Notes under the pieces: model-generated | Told to the model about the DNA's origin: nothing | The model's input: only the letters and a program-made list of their open reading frames with translations | The model's database searches: none | In this document: one piece after another, positions 1 through 10,867 of the stretch | How the letters are laid out: each line of letters begins with the position of its first letter | How positions within the stretch are numbered: the first letter of the stretch is position 1 | Position numbers and translations under genes: made by a program | Source: Desulfobulbus sp. | Lineage (GTDB): Bacteria; Desulfobacterota; Desulfobulbia; Desulfobulbales; Desulfobulbaceae | Assembly (NCBI RefSeq): GCF_030824455.1 | Contig: NZ_JAVBXR010000016.1 | Coordinates: 1-37,478, forward strand | DNA: 37,478 bases | Direction: 5' to 3'

Positions 1-1550
1 CACCTCAGGCTCAACAGCAAAGCGTCGACCCCGCCGGCAAAGCGGCAACGGGTCCCGCTCCTGTTGCTGCCATCGCCCAGGCCGACGCTCGGCCCGCGGT
101 TGCAGCGGACCCCGCCGCCAGGGACATTACGGTGGATACGCCTCTGTACACTGCAGTCATTAACGAGCAGGGCGGCGGCCTGAAAAGCTTTGTCCTGAAA
201 AACTATCGCAACACCATGGACAAGGACTCCGGGCCAATGCAACTCATCCTGGGCAAGAGCGCCAGCGAGTTGCCCGCGCTCTTTTCGCTGGACAACGCAG
301 CTGGGACCGCCTTGCCGACCTTTAAGGCCGACAAAAGCGCTTTGACCCTCGCCGGCCAGGGGGAATCGGGCGTTCTGACCATGACCTCGCAGCTTGCCGA
401 CGGACTCCGCATCGTCCGCACCCTGACCTTCCGGGGCGACAGCTACTTGATCGGCATGGACTACAAGGTGCACAACCCCACTGACAAGGCCGTGCAAGTT
501 TCTCCCGCCCTGGCCTTGGCCAATGAGCCCTTTGGTCACGCCAGCGAGACCAGCAAATATCTGTTTGCCGGCCCGGCCGCCTACGTCAACGGCAAGCTGG
601 TGGAGACCAAACCCAAAAAATTGACCGAGGGGCCGGTGGTTCTTCAGGGGCAGGTGAGCTGGACCGGGTATGTCGACAACTACTTCATGGCGGCTGCGGC
701 GCCTGCCCCAGGCAATGGACACTCCGTGACCGTGCAGGGATCGGAGCAGCATGTCCGCACCGTGATTTCGGAGGGCATCCAGACGATTCCCGCCAACGAC
801 GCCAAAACTTTTGCCTATAAGCTGTATTTTGGTCCTAAAAAACTCCAGGTGCTCCAATCGGTTGGCAGCGATCTGGCCAAGGCGGTGGATTTTGGTTGGT
901 TCGACGTTTTGGCCAAGCCCATGCTTTGGCTGCTCAATTTTATCCATCAGTTCAGCGGCAACTACGGCGTTGCCATTATCCTGCTGACCGTGCTGATCAA
1001 GCTGGTTTTCTGGCCTGTCACCCAAAAAGGGATGAAGTCCATGAAAAACATGCAGAAACTGCAGCCCAAAATTGCCAAGCTGCGGGAGCGGTTCAAAGAC
1101 GATCCCGCCAAGATGAATCAGGAGATGATGGGCCTGTACAAAACGTACAAAGTGAATCCGGTGGGCGGCTGTCTGCCGATGCTGATTCAGATTCCCTTCT
1201 TTTTTGCCCTGTATCGCGTTCTGATGGCGGCTATTGAACTGCGGCACGCGCCCTTCATGCTATGGATCAACGACCTCTCCGCCCCGGACCGGTTGTGGAT
1301 TGGTTTCGATATCCCCTATCTGCATGGTATCCCGATATTAACGCTGCTCATGGGCGCGTCGATGTTTTTTCAGCAGAAGATGACCCCGACCACCGCTGAT
1401 CCGACCCAGGCGCGGATCATGCAATTCCTGCCGATTGTGTTCACCTTCATGTTCATCAATTTTGCGTCCGGGCTGGTGCTGTACTGGTTTGTCAACAACC
1501 TGCTCTCCATCTTGCAGCAGTATCTCATTAATCGGCAAAACAAAGCCTGA
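1..1550 (+). CDS. yidC: Membrane protein insertase YidC (5' truncated)
   Basis: YidC inserts and folds inner-membrane proteins, alone or with SecYEG. The frame is open from the window edge (codons begin at base 3), so the N-terminal membrane anchor and real start lie outside. An Ala/Pro/Gln-rich linker comes first, then the periplasmic P1 domain beginning near base 126 (RDITVDTPLY). The conserved insertase core follows from about base 890, with several hydrophobic segments, the cytoplasmic basic stretch (MKNMQKLQPKIAKLRERF) and the NPVGGCLPMLIQIPFFFALY segment typical of the family. About 515 residues are visible, against roughly 550 in E. coli, so only a few dozen are missing. The protein ends with NRQNKA, and jag follows after 25 bases. 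The yidC-jag-mnmE order is a widely conserved cluster, which supports the call. Confidence 0.97.
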   Translation, partial: PQAQQQSVDPAGKAATGPAPVAAIAQADARPAVAADPAARDITVDTPLYTAVINEQGGGLKSFVLKNYRNTMDKDSGPMQLILGKSASELPALFSLDNAAGTALPTFKADKSALTLAGQGESGVLTMTSQLADGLRIVRTLTFRGDSYLIGMDYKVHNPTDKAVQVSPALALANEPFGHASETSKYLFAGPAAYVNGKLVETKPKKLTEGPVVLQGQVSWTGYVDNYFMAAAAPAPGNGHSVTVQGSEQHVRTVISEGIQTIPANDAKTFAYKLYFGPKKLQVLQSVGSDLAKAVDFGWFDVLAKPMLWLLNFIHQFSGNYGVAIILLTVLIKLVFWPVTQKGMKSMKNMQKLQPKIAKLRERFKDDPAKMNQEMMGLYKTYKVNPVGGCLPMLIQIPFFFALYRVLMAAIELRHAPFMLWINDLSAPDRLWIGFDIPYLHGIPILTLLMGASMFFQQKMTPTTADPTQARIMQFLPIVFTFMFINFASGLVLYWFVNNLLSILQQYLINRQNKA

Positions 1551-1575
1551 ATCTCTGACCTCGGGAAGGTTGACC

Positions 1576-2550
1576 ATGGCAAAGGGTAAAGATTTTTACG
1601 GCAAGGACATATCGGAAGTCATAGAACAGGCGTGCCGAGATCTCGGCGCGTCGCGGGAAGATCTGGATATTGAAGTTCTGGAAACCGGGTCGGCCGGCAT
1701 CTTTGGCCTGTGTAAAAAGAAGGCGCATATTCGCGTTCAGCACAAGGTTGTGGCTCCGGCTGAACAGGAACAACTGGCGTCTCTTCCCATCCCGGCCCCA
1801 GCGGCTGAAATGGCTCCAACCCAGGCGGCAACCGCTGCAGACGCTGTTGCGGCCCCTGAAGCGCCAGTAACGGCTAAGGCGGAACGGGAGGCGGCGACGG
1901 AAGTTGCGGCTGCCCTTCCTGAGCCGTCTGCAGAGGTTTGCGCAAGGCGTGACTGCGGCAAGAGCACGCCGTGCGAAGAGGAAGTCGGCCAAGAGGCGGA
2001 ACCGTTTGAGGAGGATGTCGCGCTTGAACCGCCTTCACCGGAAAGTCTGGCCGCCATTCAGGCGGATTTGCACCGGCTGTTGACCCTGATGGGGCTGCCC
2101 TCCGAGGTGCAGGTGGGCTTTGAAGAAAACACGGTGCAGTGCAATATTTCAGGCCCGCATGAGGCGCATATTGTCGGCCCAGAAGGCCGGACCTTGGACA
2201 GCCTGCAATACCTGCTGCGCAAGATGGTGGCCCGCCATCTCCCTGATCGGATCATGCTGGCGCTTAACGCCGGGGATTTCCGTGAGCGAAGGGCGGAGGA
2301 ATTGAAGGCGCGCGCTGTTGAGTTGGCGGAGCTGGTCAAGGCCGACGGCAAAACCCAGGCCATCCCGGCATTGAATCCCTCCGAACGGCGGGTGGTGCAT
2401 ATGGTGTTGCAGGAGGACAAAGGGGTGCGCAGTCGATCCGTGGGCGAGGGATTGTTCAAGAAAGTGCTCATTTATAAACCCGGCAAAGGACGCCGCCCGG
2501 TGTCAAGAAAGCGGCGGGGAGGGCAAGGTGGCCGTCCATCCGGCGAATGA
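1576..2550 (+). CDS. jag: Jag/KhpB RNA-binding protein (Jag-N, KH, R3H)
   Basis: KhpB (Jag) is a cytoplasmic single-strand nucleic-acid binding protein. In Gram-positives it works with KhpA in cell-envelope control; its role in Desulfobacterota is not established. I chose ATG 1576 because GGAAGG lies just upstream and the protein then begins with the Jag-N domain (residues 1-55, GSAGIFGLCKKKA). The frame stays open further upstream inside yidC, but that part does not look like the family. An Ala/Glu-rich low-complexity linker (about 56-160) leads to a KH domain with GPEGRTLDSLQYLLRKM. A C-terminal R3H domain carries the ERRVVH (RxxxH-type) motif near residue 270. The protein has 324 residues, and its last 23 bases overlap mnmE, suggesting coupled translation. 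Confidence 0.93.
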   Translation: MAKGKDFYGKDISEVIEQACRDLGASREDLDIEVLETGSAGIFGLCKKKAHIRVQHKVVAPAEQEQLASLPIPAPAAEMAPTQAATAADAVAAPEAPVTAKAEREAATEVAAALPEPSAEVCARRDCGKSTPCEEEVGQEAEPFEEDVALEPPSPESLAAIQADLHRLLTLMGLPSEVQVGFEENTVQCNISGPHEAHIVGPEGRTLDSLQYLLRKMVARHLPDRIMLALNAGDFRERRAEELKARAVELAELVKADGKTQAIPALNPSERRVVHMVLQEDKGVRSRSVGEGLFKKVLIYKPGKGRRPVSRKRRGGQGGRPSGE

Positions 2551-3919
2551 CACGATTGCAGCCATAGCCACCGCGCCCGGCGCGGGAGGCATCGGCATTG
2601 TCCGGATTTCAGGGCCGGACGCCCTGCCGCTGTTGCGCAAGTTGTTTGTCCCCGTGAAACCGCGCGCCCAGTTTGTCAGCCACAAGCTCTATTACGGCGC
2701 GGTTGTCAATCGCGACGGCCAAGCCCTGGACGAAATCTTGGCCGTGCATATGCGCGCTCCTCACACCTATACCCGCGAAGATGTGGTTGAACTCCATTGC
2801 CACGGGTCCTTCCTTGTTTTGCAGGAAATCCTCCGCACTGTCTGTGAACTTGGCGCCCGTCCCGCCGCCAATGGAGAATTCACCAAACGCGCCTTTCTTG
2901 CCGGCCGCATTGATTTGACCCGTGCCGAGGCGGTGGTGGATTTGTTGCAGGCGCAGACCGAGAAAGGGGCGCGGCTGGCCGTCAATCAGTTGCGCGGCGA
3001 GTTGGCTGCAGTGTGCGAACAGATTCGCGGCGAACTCGTCGCCATTCTGGCCCTATTGGAAGTGGCCATCGATTTTCCCGACGACGATGTCGAAATCTTC
3101 AATGCGGCGCAGGTGGGCCTGCAATTGCAGGCGGCGGTTCTGGATCCGCTCGCGCGCCTGATCGCCACGGCCGAGCAGGGCAAGATTGTTCGCGAGGGGG
3201 TCAGCGTGGTCATTGCCGGCCAACCGAACGTTGGCAAGTCAAGCCTGCTCAACGCCCTGCTCCAAGAAGAGAGAGCCCTGGTAACCCCGGTTCCCGGAAC
3301 GACGCGGGACACCATCGAAGAGCGGATCGCCGTGCGCGGCATTCCGCTGCATCTGGTTGACACTGCCGGAATTCGGACGCACCAGGATCCGGTCGAAGCC
3401 CTGGGCATCGAACGGGCGCGGCAGAAGCTTGCGGAAGCCGATCTGGTGCTGTTTCTGGTCGACGCCGCAGCCGGTCTGGGCGAGGCGGATCGGGAATTGT
3501 ATCGAACGGTTGCCGACAAGCAACACGTGGTGGTGCTCAACAAACGGGATCTGGCGACCCCGGCGCAGCTTGCAGCCCTGTCCGGGCAATTCGCCGGCCA
3601 GAGGGTGGCGTTGGTATCGGCCCAAATGCAAGAGGGGCTTGACGCCCTTCAGGACGCCATCTATCAAGCCATTGTCGGCGACGGGGAAGAACTCTGCGAG
3701 CAAATGACCTGCGCGCCCAACACTCGGCACCGCTCAATTTTGCACAAGACCCTGACGGCCTGCCGGAATTTTGAACAGGCCATGCGCGCCGGCGCGCCGG
3801 TGGACCTGCTGGCGGTGGAAGTGCAGGCTGCTTTGGATTACCTGGGCGACATTACCGGACTGACCACGCCAGACGACGTCCTCGACGCCGTGTTCAGCCG
3901 ATTTTGCATCGGCAAGTAA
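2528..3919 (+). CDS. mnmE: tRNA modification GTPase MnmE
   Basis: MnmE, with MnmG, installs the (carboxymethyl)aminomethyl group at C5 of U34 in tRNAs reading two-codon boxes. It uses GTP, a folate one-carbon unit and FAD (on MnmG). The 463-residue protein has the N-terminal folate-binding TrmE domain (TIAAIATAPGAGGIGIVRISG at the start), a helical domain, and an inserted G domain. That domain carries GQPNVGKSS near residue 230, DTAGIR, and NKRD. The C-terminus is FCIGK, containing the essential cysteine. The start is GTG 2528 behind GGGGAGGG and lies inside the end of jag. Length and motifs are full and normal. No mnmG is visible in this window. Confidence 0.97.
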   Translation: MAVHPANDTIAAIATAPGAGGIGIVRISGPDALPLLRKLFVPVKPRAQFVSHKLYYGAVVNRDGQALDEILAVHMRAPHTYTREDVVELHCHGSFLVLQEILRTVCELGARPAANGEFTKRAFLAGRIDLTRAEAVVDLLQAQTEKGARLAVNQLRGELAAVCEQIRGELVAILALLEVAIDFPDDDVEIFNAAQVGLQLQAAVLDPLARLIATAEQGKIVREGVSVVIAGQPNVGKSSLLNALLQEERALVTPVPGTTRDTIEERIAVRGIPLHLVDTAGIRTHQDPVEALGIERARQKLAEADLVLFLVDAAAGLGEADRELYRTVADKQHVVVLNKRDLATPAQLAALSGQFAGQRVALVSAQMQEGLDALQDAIYQAIVGDGEELCEQMTCAPNTRHRSILHKTLTACRNFEQAMRAGAPVDLLAVEVQAALDYLGDITGLTTPDDVLDAVFSRFCIGK

Positions 3920-3967
3920 CTTGTTGAGATCGTGGGGAAGAGAGGCGAGGCACGAAGAGCGTTGCCC

Positions 3968-4015
3968 CTCTCCTCGCCATTTCGCAGCAAGAGTTGCCTG
4001 AAATGGCGGGGAGAG
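3968..4015. repeat. Long inverted repeat between convergent genes
   Basis: Arms 3968-3983 and 4000-4015 pair over 16 base pairs with one G-T wobble, around a 16-base loop (3984-3999). The loop can pair a little with itself (GCA/TGC). The repeat lies between the ends of mnmE (+) and the SLOG-like gene (-), so it may end transcription from both sides. Neither flank has a T-run, so it is not a canonical intrinsic terminator and could instead be a dispersed palindromic repeat. The rest of the 128-base gap shows nothing else. Confidence 0.6.
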
Positions 4016-4047
4016 AAACGAAGGCCTCAGATTTTCGGAGCGGACGG

Positions 4048-4596
4048 TCAGTTGCCGTAACTGTCGGTAAACAGCTGGTTGATAGCGGCAATGCCCTCGT
4101 CGCTGAGATAACGGGTGCCTGAGCCGACAAAGGTGTTGTAGCAAATGCGCGGCGAATCTTCCTTCCATGCGCCGTCTTTCCAGGTAAACCACTGGCTGCG
4201 GGTCTGGTCGTAGACGTGCAGCGGTCGGTTGAACAGTTTCGCCAATTCCACCGCCCAACCGGTGCCGCCCTTGACCGAATTGTCTTCCAGAATGGCGCCG
4301 ATGACAAAGACCTGGTGGCCTTTGTTGACCATGTGAAAGATCGTTTGCAGGACTCTGCGGATTTTCTCGGTTTCGTAGTAGGTCCTGTTCATCATCCGGG
4401 AGGCAAGTTCCATACTGATGTCTCCCCGTTGCAGGTCTTCCTCGCTCAAGGTCACGGCGTTTTTATCCCGATTGAGCCGATGGCCGTCAAAGGTGAAAAC
4501 CACCTCTTGAACCCCATATTTTTCAGCGTTCTCGCCAAAGACGGATTCCGCTCCTTTCAGGCCGCCGTGGTACAGTGTGCAGTCTTTTGCATTCAT
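4048..4596 (-). CDS. SLOG/LOG-fold-like protein of unknown function
   Basis: This is a 182-residue cytoplasmic protein I cannot name with certainty. It begins MNAKDCTLYHGGLKGAE; the GGxxGAE turn followed by a helix, and a later GGTGWAVELAKLFNRPLHVYD segment, resemble the Rossmann-like SLOG superfamily. That group includes nucleotide-processing LOG enzymes, DprA, and sensors of nucleotide-derived ligands. The end is basic and aromatic (QTRSQWFTWKDGAW), as in SLOG proteins that sit in nucleotide or stress contexts. I chose ATG 4596, which has AGGA upstream; the frame is open to 4650 but the extra residues look non-native. The gene stands alone, convergent with mnmE and downstream of cmoAB on the same strand. 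There is no signal peptide or membrane segment. The fold call is inference; the substrate is unknown. Confidence 0.6.
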   Translation of the reverse strand: MNAKDCTLYHGGLKGAESVFGENAEKYGVQEVVFTFDGHRLNRDKNAVTLSEEDLQRGDISMELASRMMNRTYYETEKIRRVLQTIFHMVNKGHQVFVIGAILEDNSVKGGTGWAVELAKLFNRPLHVYDQTRSQWFTWKDGAWKEDSPRICYNTFVGSGTRYLSDEGIAAINQLFTDSYGN

Positions 4597-4685
4597 AATC
4601 AACTCATCCTGTTTGTTCGTTATGGGGTTGCCGGGCTGCTGTGATTGCAACCGGAGATGCTGTTGGGGATAACGCTTTGGAAGCG

Positions 4686-5639
4686 TTATTTTTTTGCCTT
4701 AAAGAATACCCGGCGGGGAGCAGGATACCCTTCTATAGTAAACGCGGGATTGTCCTTGTCAATAAAATCTTGATAAGATTCAAAGTCCATCCAGTCGGTT
4801 CGTCGCTGTTCCTCGCTGCTCATGGCGTGCTCGCAGAACAGCCGCACCTCGCGAAAGCCGGTCCGCGTCAGCCAGTTTTGCAGACAGGCCGCCGTGGGCA
4901 CAAACCAGGTGCCCGGGGCCTTGGCGTAGGTCTGTTCAGGGAAAAGGGCCACAGGCTCGCTGCCGGGGATGGCCTGCGATTCGACAATCAGACATCCGCC
5001 AGGCGCCAGGGCCGCGTGTAGATCGCGTAGGGCGTCCAGTGGCGAGGGGCGATGGTAGAGGATGCCGAGGCAGAAAATGACGTCAAAGCAGCCGGGGAAG
5101 AGCTCCAGGTGCTCGATGCCCAGCGGTTCAACCTGGAGGCGCTGTTGACCGGCAAAGGCGTTGAGGATGTGGAAGGCGTAGTAATGATGCACGTAGGGCT
5201 CAAAGCCCAGGACAAAGTCCGGCTGGTGCGGGAGCATGCGAAACATGTAGTAGCCGTTGTTGCAGCCGATGTCGGCCACAACCTTGCCGGCGAGTTCCGG
5301 GAGTTCCGGCGTGATTCGGTTCCACTTGCGCTGGCTGCGCCATTCGGCGTCAATCTCAACGCCAAACACCGAAAAAGGGCCTTTGCGCCATGGCGTCAAG
5401 CCGCGCAGGACCTGATGCACTCGCTCTTGGTCGTCTGCCTGCAGCTCGTTGGATGTGCCGATGCGGACCACGTCGCCGGAAAAATCGCAGGATGAGGCCC
5501 GCAGGTGCTGCACCGATTGCAGGGGCTCGCGGTAGCGGAGAAACCCCTTTTTTTCCTGACCGAGCCAGGCAGATTTCTCAGCGAGAAGCGCGCGGAGTCG
5601 TTTCTGGTCGGCTTGAGGGAAATAGTGAAGCAGGTCCAT
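4686..5639 (-). CDS. cmoB: tRNA U34 carboxymethyltransferase CmoB
   Basis: CmoB transfers the carboxymethyl group of carboxy-S-adenosylmethionine to 5-hydroxyuridine at tRNA position 34, giving cmo5U. This widens decoding of four-codon boxes. The 317-residue product matches the family length (E. coli about 323). It has an N-terminal domain beginning DLLHYFPQADQKRLRALL, then RKGPFSVFGVEIDAEWRSQRKW, the SAM-type nucleotide site ADIGCNNGYYMFRML near residues 122-136, and FDVIFCLGILYHRPSPL. The C-terminal part is DFIDKDNPAFTIEGYPAPRRV. It follows cmoA after only 4 bases, so the two form an operon in which CmoA makes the cofactor CmoB uses. Confidence 0.95.
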   Translation of the reverse strand: MDLLHYFPQADQKRLRALLAEKSAWLGQEKKGFLRYREPLQSVQHLRASSCDFSGDVVRIGTSNELQADDQERVHQVLRGLTPWRKGPFSVFGVEIDAEWRSQRKWNRITPELPELAGKVVADIGCNNGYYMFRMLPHQPDFVLGFEPYVHHYYAFHILNAFAGQQRLQVEPLGIEHLELFPGCFDVIFCLGILYHRPSPLDALRDLHAALAPGGCLIVESQAIPGSEPVALFPEQTYAKAPGTWFVPTAACLQNWLTRTGFREVRLFCEHAMSSEEQRRTDWMDFESYQDFIDKDNPAFTIEGYPAPRRVFFKAKK

Positions 5640-5643
5640 GGCG

Positions 5644-6369
5644 TTATCGTTTCAGGGCCGCAAGGGCGGTGAAGTTGAACCATTTGAAGTAGGCTTCGAT
5701 TTCCTCGAACCCGGCCTGGTGCAACAGGGCCATGTTTTCCTCCAATGAAAAAGGAATCAGTACGTTTTCCAGGGCCTCGCGTTTGGCGGCGATTTCCAGC
5801 TCGGAATAGCCTTGCTGTTTTTTAAAAGCGTGATAAATATCAATAAAATCACGATTGAGTCGGGGCGCGTGGGAGATTGTTTTTTCGCTAAGGAAGAAAA
5901 CGCCGCCTTCGGGAAGGGTCGCGTGGATTCTGGCGACAAAGGCTTGACGGGTTAACGGCCGGAGAAACTGCAGCGTATAGTTGCAGACAATGCCGGTCGC
6001 CTCCGGCAGGGGGCAGTTGGTCACGTCGTCCTGGCGAAACTGCAGCATCGAGCTTTTGCCGAACATGGCGCTCTTTTTTCGGGCCTTGTCCAGCATGGCC
6101 GGGGCGTTGTCAATGCCGATGTAGCGAAATTGTTTGTCCGGCAACCGCCGGCACAATTCAAGCAAGGTGGTTCCGGTGGAGCAGCCCAGGTCGTAGATGG
6201 TCGCCCCCGCAGGCAGTCGGCACGCCAGCAGTTGCGCCATGCCGTCGATGACTGTCTGGTAATAGGGGATGGATCGATTGAGCATGTCGTCGAAGACTTC
6301 AGCCACCCGATCATTAAAGGTGAAATCTTCTTCGACGGCGCCCGTCGCGTACAGGGTGTCCTCGGTCAT
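5644..6369 (-). CDS. cmoA: Carboxy-S-adenosyl-L-methionine synthase CmoA
   Basis: CmoA converts S-adenosylmethionine and prephenate to carboxy-SAM, the donor used by CmoB. From ATG 6369 the protein has 241 residues, close to E. coli CmoA (247). It begins MTEDTLYATGAVEEDFTFNDRVAEVFDDML, a family signature, and carries the cofactor loop IYDLGCSTGTTLLELC. VCNYTLQFLRP and FFLSEKTI follow in the expected order. The frame is open to an ATG at 6435 that would add 22 residues not typical of the family, so the shorter start is preferred, although its ribosome site (AAGG) is modest. It is first gene of cmoA-cmoB. Confidence 0.94.
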   Translation of the reverse strand: MTEDTLYATGAVEEDFTFNDRVAEVFDDMLNRSIPYYQTVIDGMAQLLACRLPAGATIYDLGCSTGTTLLELCRRLPDKQFRYIGIDNAPAMLDKARKKSAMFGKSSMLQFRQDDVTNCPLPEATGIVCNYTLQFLRPLTRQAFVARIHATLPEGGVFFLSEKTISHAPRLNRDFIDIYHAFKKQQGYSELEIAAKREALENVLIPFSLEENMALLHQAGFEEIEAYFKWFNFTALAALKR

Positions 6370-6672
6370 GGCCTTGCTGCTGTCGGTCTTATTGTCTGTT
6401 GATTTGATTGATGAATATAGGCTTGCCTTCTGCATAATCCATCGGTATAAACCGACAGGACAATGCTGTTTTCATACCACGACGGCTCCTGCCCTGGATA
6501 GGGAAAAATGGGCGTCAAGACCATTCAGCTGGAGAAACCGGGCAGGTTGGCCGTCAGATTGTTTGTCTGGGGCTGGCTCGAGGTTGCGGCGGACGCAAAA
6601 AGGCCGGCAGGGTTTCCTGCCGGGACTCGGCGGAAACACAGAAAATTCCTGAGCGATCAAGATGGAGAGACC
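6370..6672. other. Divergent intergenic region with one hairpin
   Basis: This gap separates cmoA (-) from the secreted Cache-like gene (+). The only clear structure is a perfect 8-base-pair hairpin, CCGGCAGG (6604-6611) and CCTGCCGG (6616-6623) with a GTTT loop, about 50 bases upstream of the 6673 start. No T-run follows, so it is not an intrinsic terminator. I compared the stretch with the c-di-GMP riboswitch pattern because of a GGACGCAAAA run, but the required flanking motifs are missing. No convincing promoter was found by eye. Confidence 0.4.
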
Positions 6673-7047
6673 ATGAACCGACAGCTGTATATTCTGCTCC
6701 TGATGGCGGCGTTCTTTTGTGTGGCCAACGTTATGGCCGAGGACCGAATATCCATAGAAAAAAACGTCCACGAACTAGCGGCGGCCATAGAAACGGGTCA
6801 GGACGCGTCGGGTTTTGCGGCGGACGCGTATACGCCGTATGTGTTTGTCATGGAAGCGGGCGGCAAACTGCTCGTGCATCCCACACTGGCGGGAGAGGAT
6901 CTGAAAGAGAAGGCTCTGCCCATTTATGAGGCCTTGGTCAAGGCCACGCCTGAGGGCGTCTGGGTGGAATACGCCTGGAAAGGCAAGGAAAAGCACACCT
7001 TTGCCAAGCGGATGAACAATAATCTGATCATCGCCAGCGGGTATTAG
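6673..7047 (+). CDS. Small secreted single-Cache-like protein
   Basis: A 124-residue protein with a cleavable-looking signal peptide (residues 1-22, MNRQLYILLLMAAFFCVANVMA), so it should be periplasmic. The mature part contains YTPYVFVMEAGGKLLVHPTLAGE, then WVEYAWKGKEKHTFAKRMNNN and IIASGY. This arrangement resembles the core of extracellular Cache (PAS-like) sensor domains of chemoreceptors and sensor kinases. Here the domain is free-standing, with no membrane anchor or signalling domain attached. ATG 6673 follows GGAGAG; an in-frame upstream start at 6508 would destroy the signal peptide. It is a single gene, convergent with galE. Ligand and partner are unknown; the Cache assignment is by pattern only. 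Confidence 0.7.
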   Translation: MNRQLYILLLMAAFFCVANVMAEDRISIEKNVHELAAAIETGQDASGFAADAYTPYVFVMEAGGKLLVHPTLAGEDLKEKALPIYEALVKATPEGVWVEYAWKGKEKHTFAKRMNNNLIIASGY

Positions 7048-7079
7048 CGGCGACGCGGTCTCAGAAAAAGCGTTCCAGG

Positions 7080-8093
7080 TTATTTATATCCTTCTGGATT
7101 AGCCGACTGCCAACGCCAGGCGTCCTCGCACATCTCGCGAATCCCGTGTTGGGCCTGCCAGCCCAGTTCCTTCAAGGCCAAAGCCGGATCGGCGTAACAC
7201 TTTGCAATGTCGCCGGATCTGCGTCCAATTATCCGATAGGGTATCGGTTGGCCGCTCGCCTGCGCAAAGGCCTTGATCATCTCCAGCACCGAATATCCCC
7301 GACCCGTGCCCAGATTGTAGACCACTACCCCCGGTTGCTTGCGCAATTTGTCTAGTGCGCGCAGATGGCCAATCGCCAAATCAACCACATGAATATAGTC
7401 GCGCACGCCGGTGCCGTCGGGGGTGGGATAATCGGCGCCGAACACCGACAGTTGCTGCAATTTGCCCACCGCCACCTGGGCGATGTACGGCATGAGATTG
7501 TTGGGAATGCCGCCCGGGTCCTCGCCGATCCGCCCGCTTTTGTGGGCTCCAACTGGATTGAAATAACGCAGCAGCACCACGTTCCAGTTTGAGTCGGCGA
7601 CATGCAGATCGCGGAGGATCTCCTCGGTCATCAGCTTGGTGCGACCGTAGGGGTTGGTGCAGGAGAGGGGGAAATCCTCCTTGATGGGTGTTGAGGCGGG
7701 GTCGCCGTACACCGTGGCTGAGGAGGAAAAGACGATGTTGGTCAGGTTGTGCTCGGCCATCACCTGGCAGAGATTAAGCGTTGCGTCAAGATTGTTGCGG
7801 TAGTAGAGCAACGGTTTTTGCACCGATTCGCCCACAGCCTTGAGGCCGGCAAAATGGATGACGGCCTCCGCGTCCGGCGCCTGCTTGAACACTGTGCGCA
7901 GCGCGTCGAGGTCGAGCAGGTCCACCTCGTGGAAGGCAATGGTTTTGCCGCTCAGCGCTTCCACCCGCCGGATCGATTCCCGGCTCGAGTTGCAAAGGTT
8001 GTCGACGACGGTGACCCGGCAACCGGCGTTGAGCAGTTCCAGGCAGGTGTGGCTGCCGATATAGCCGGCGCCGCCGGTGACGATCACATGCAT
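7080..8093 (-). CDS. galE: UDP-glucose 4-epimerase GalE
   Basis: GalE interconverts UDP-glucose and UDP-galactose using tightly bound NAD, feeding LPS and exopolysaccharide synthesis. The 337-residue protein starts [21 protein letters not shown], the NAD-binding glycine motif. It carries [10 protein letters not shown] with the catalytic Ser/Thr region, then the catalytic YGRTK (YxxxK), and [23 protein letters not shown] and [16 protein letters not shown] 8093 has a strong GAGGAG site; the frame open to 8144 adds only non-family residues. Length matches the family. It is transcribed away from the tautomerase-ligA operon, with about 205 bases between the two starts. Confidence 0.96.
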   Translation of the reverse strand: MHVIVTGGAGYIGSHTCLELLNAGCRVTVVDNLCNSSRESIRRVEALSGKTIAFHEVDLLDLDALRTVFKQAPDAEAVIHFAGLKAVGESVQKPLLYYRNNLDATLNLCQVMAEHNLTNIVFSSSATVYGDPASTPIKEDFPLSCTNPYGRTKLMTEEILRDLHVADSNWNVVLLRYFNPVGAHKSGRIGEDPGGIPNNLMPYIAQVAVGKLQQLSVFGADYPTPDGTGVRDYIHVVDLAIGHLRALDKLRKQPGVVVYNLGTGRGYSVLEMIKAFAQASGQPIPYRIIGRRSGDIAKCYADPALALKELGWQAQHGIREMCEDAWRWQSANPEGYK

Positions 8094-8298
8094 CCGTTTC
8101 TCCTCGCGGTGATTCTGGTCACAGGGGGGCGATGGAAAGCCCATCGACTTGCCCCGAAAATTCTGCTATCTTTTTTACCTGTGTTGGCGGTGTTTGTCTT
8201 GCAAAAAGGCAAGGCTCGTTGCAAGGCGAAATAAGGACGCTTGGCGTCGTCGCTTGCAGGCGCCGCCTGTTTGTTTAACGATTGAAGGAGGTGGCAGT

Positions 8299-10504
<2,206 letters not shown>

Positions 10505-10505
<1 letters not shown>

Positions 10506-10789
10506 TGGAACGAAAGCGAATGCATGCCACGGTGCATGGGCGGGTGCAACGGGTTGCCTTTCGTGAGCACACTCGAAGGGAAGCCGAACGGCTTGGACTT
10601 TCGGGCTGGGTGCGAAATCTGCCTGACGGCACGGTGGAGGTCGTGTTTGAAGGGGCACCGGAGAAGGTGGACCTGCTTTTATCTTGGCTGGCCGTTGGTT
10701 CGCCCTTTTCTCGAGTCGATCAAGTCGATTATAATGAGGAAACGCCGCAGGGGGAAAACGATCCTTTTGTGATAAAATATTCCGCTTGA
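10505..10789 (+). CDS. acyP: Acylphosphatase
   Basis: Acylphosphatases hydrolyse the mixed anhydride in acyl phosphates such as carbamoyl phosphate and acetyl phosphate. The 94-residue protein shows the phosphate-binding loop motif GRVQRVAFREH, where the arginine is catalytic, followed by GLSGWVRNLPDGTVEVVFEG with the catalytic asparagine. In most members the motif is VQGVxFR; here Gly is replaced by Arg (VQRVAFR), as is seen in some bacterial enzymes. I used ATG 10505, overlapping the ligA stop; a TTG two codons' distance upstream at 10502 is also possible. It is translationally coupled to ligA. Cytoplasmic, no signal peptide. Confidence 0.92.
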
Positions 10790-10867
10790 GTGCGCCGGCG
10801 AGCGCCCAGATCGCTCAAGACCGTATTTTTGACGGGAATTTCAACGTAACCGCGAACTAACTATCTT

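Noticed and set aside
6580..6640. Possible c-di-GMP riboswitch before the Cache-like gene (GGACGCAAAA run)
   Set aside because: The required upstream and downstream conserved blocks and the tetraloop-receptor parts are absent; only a short hairpin is present.
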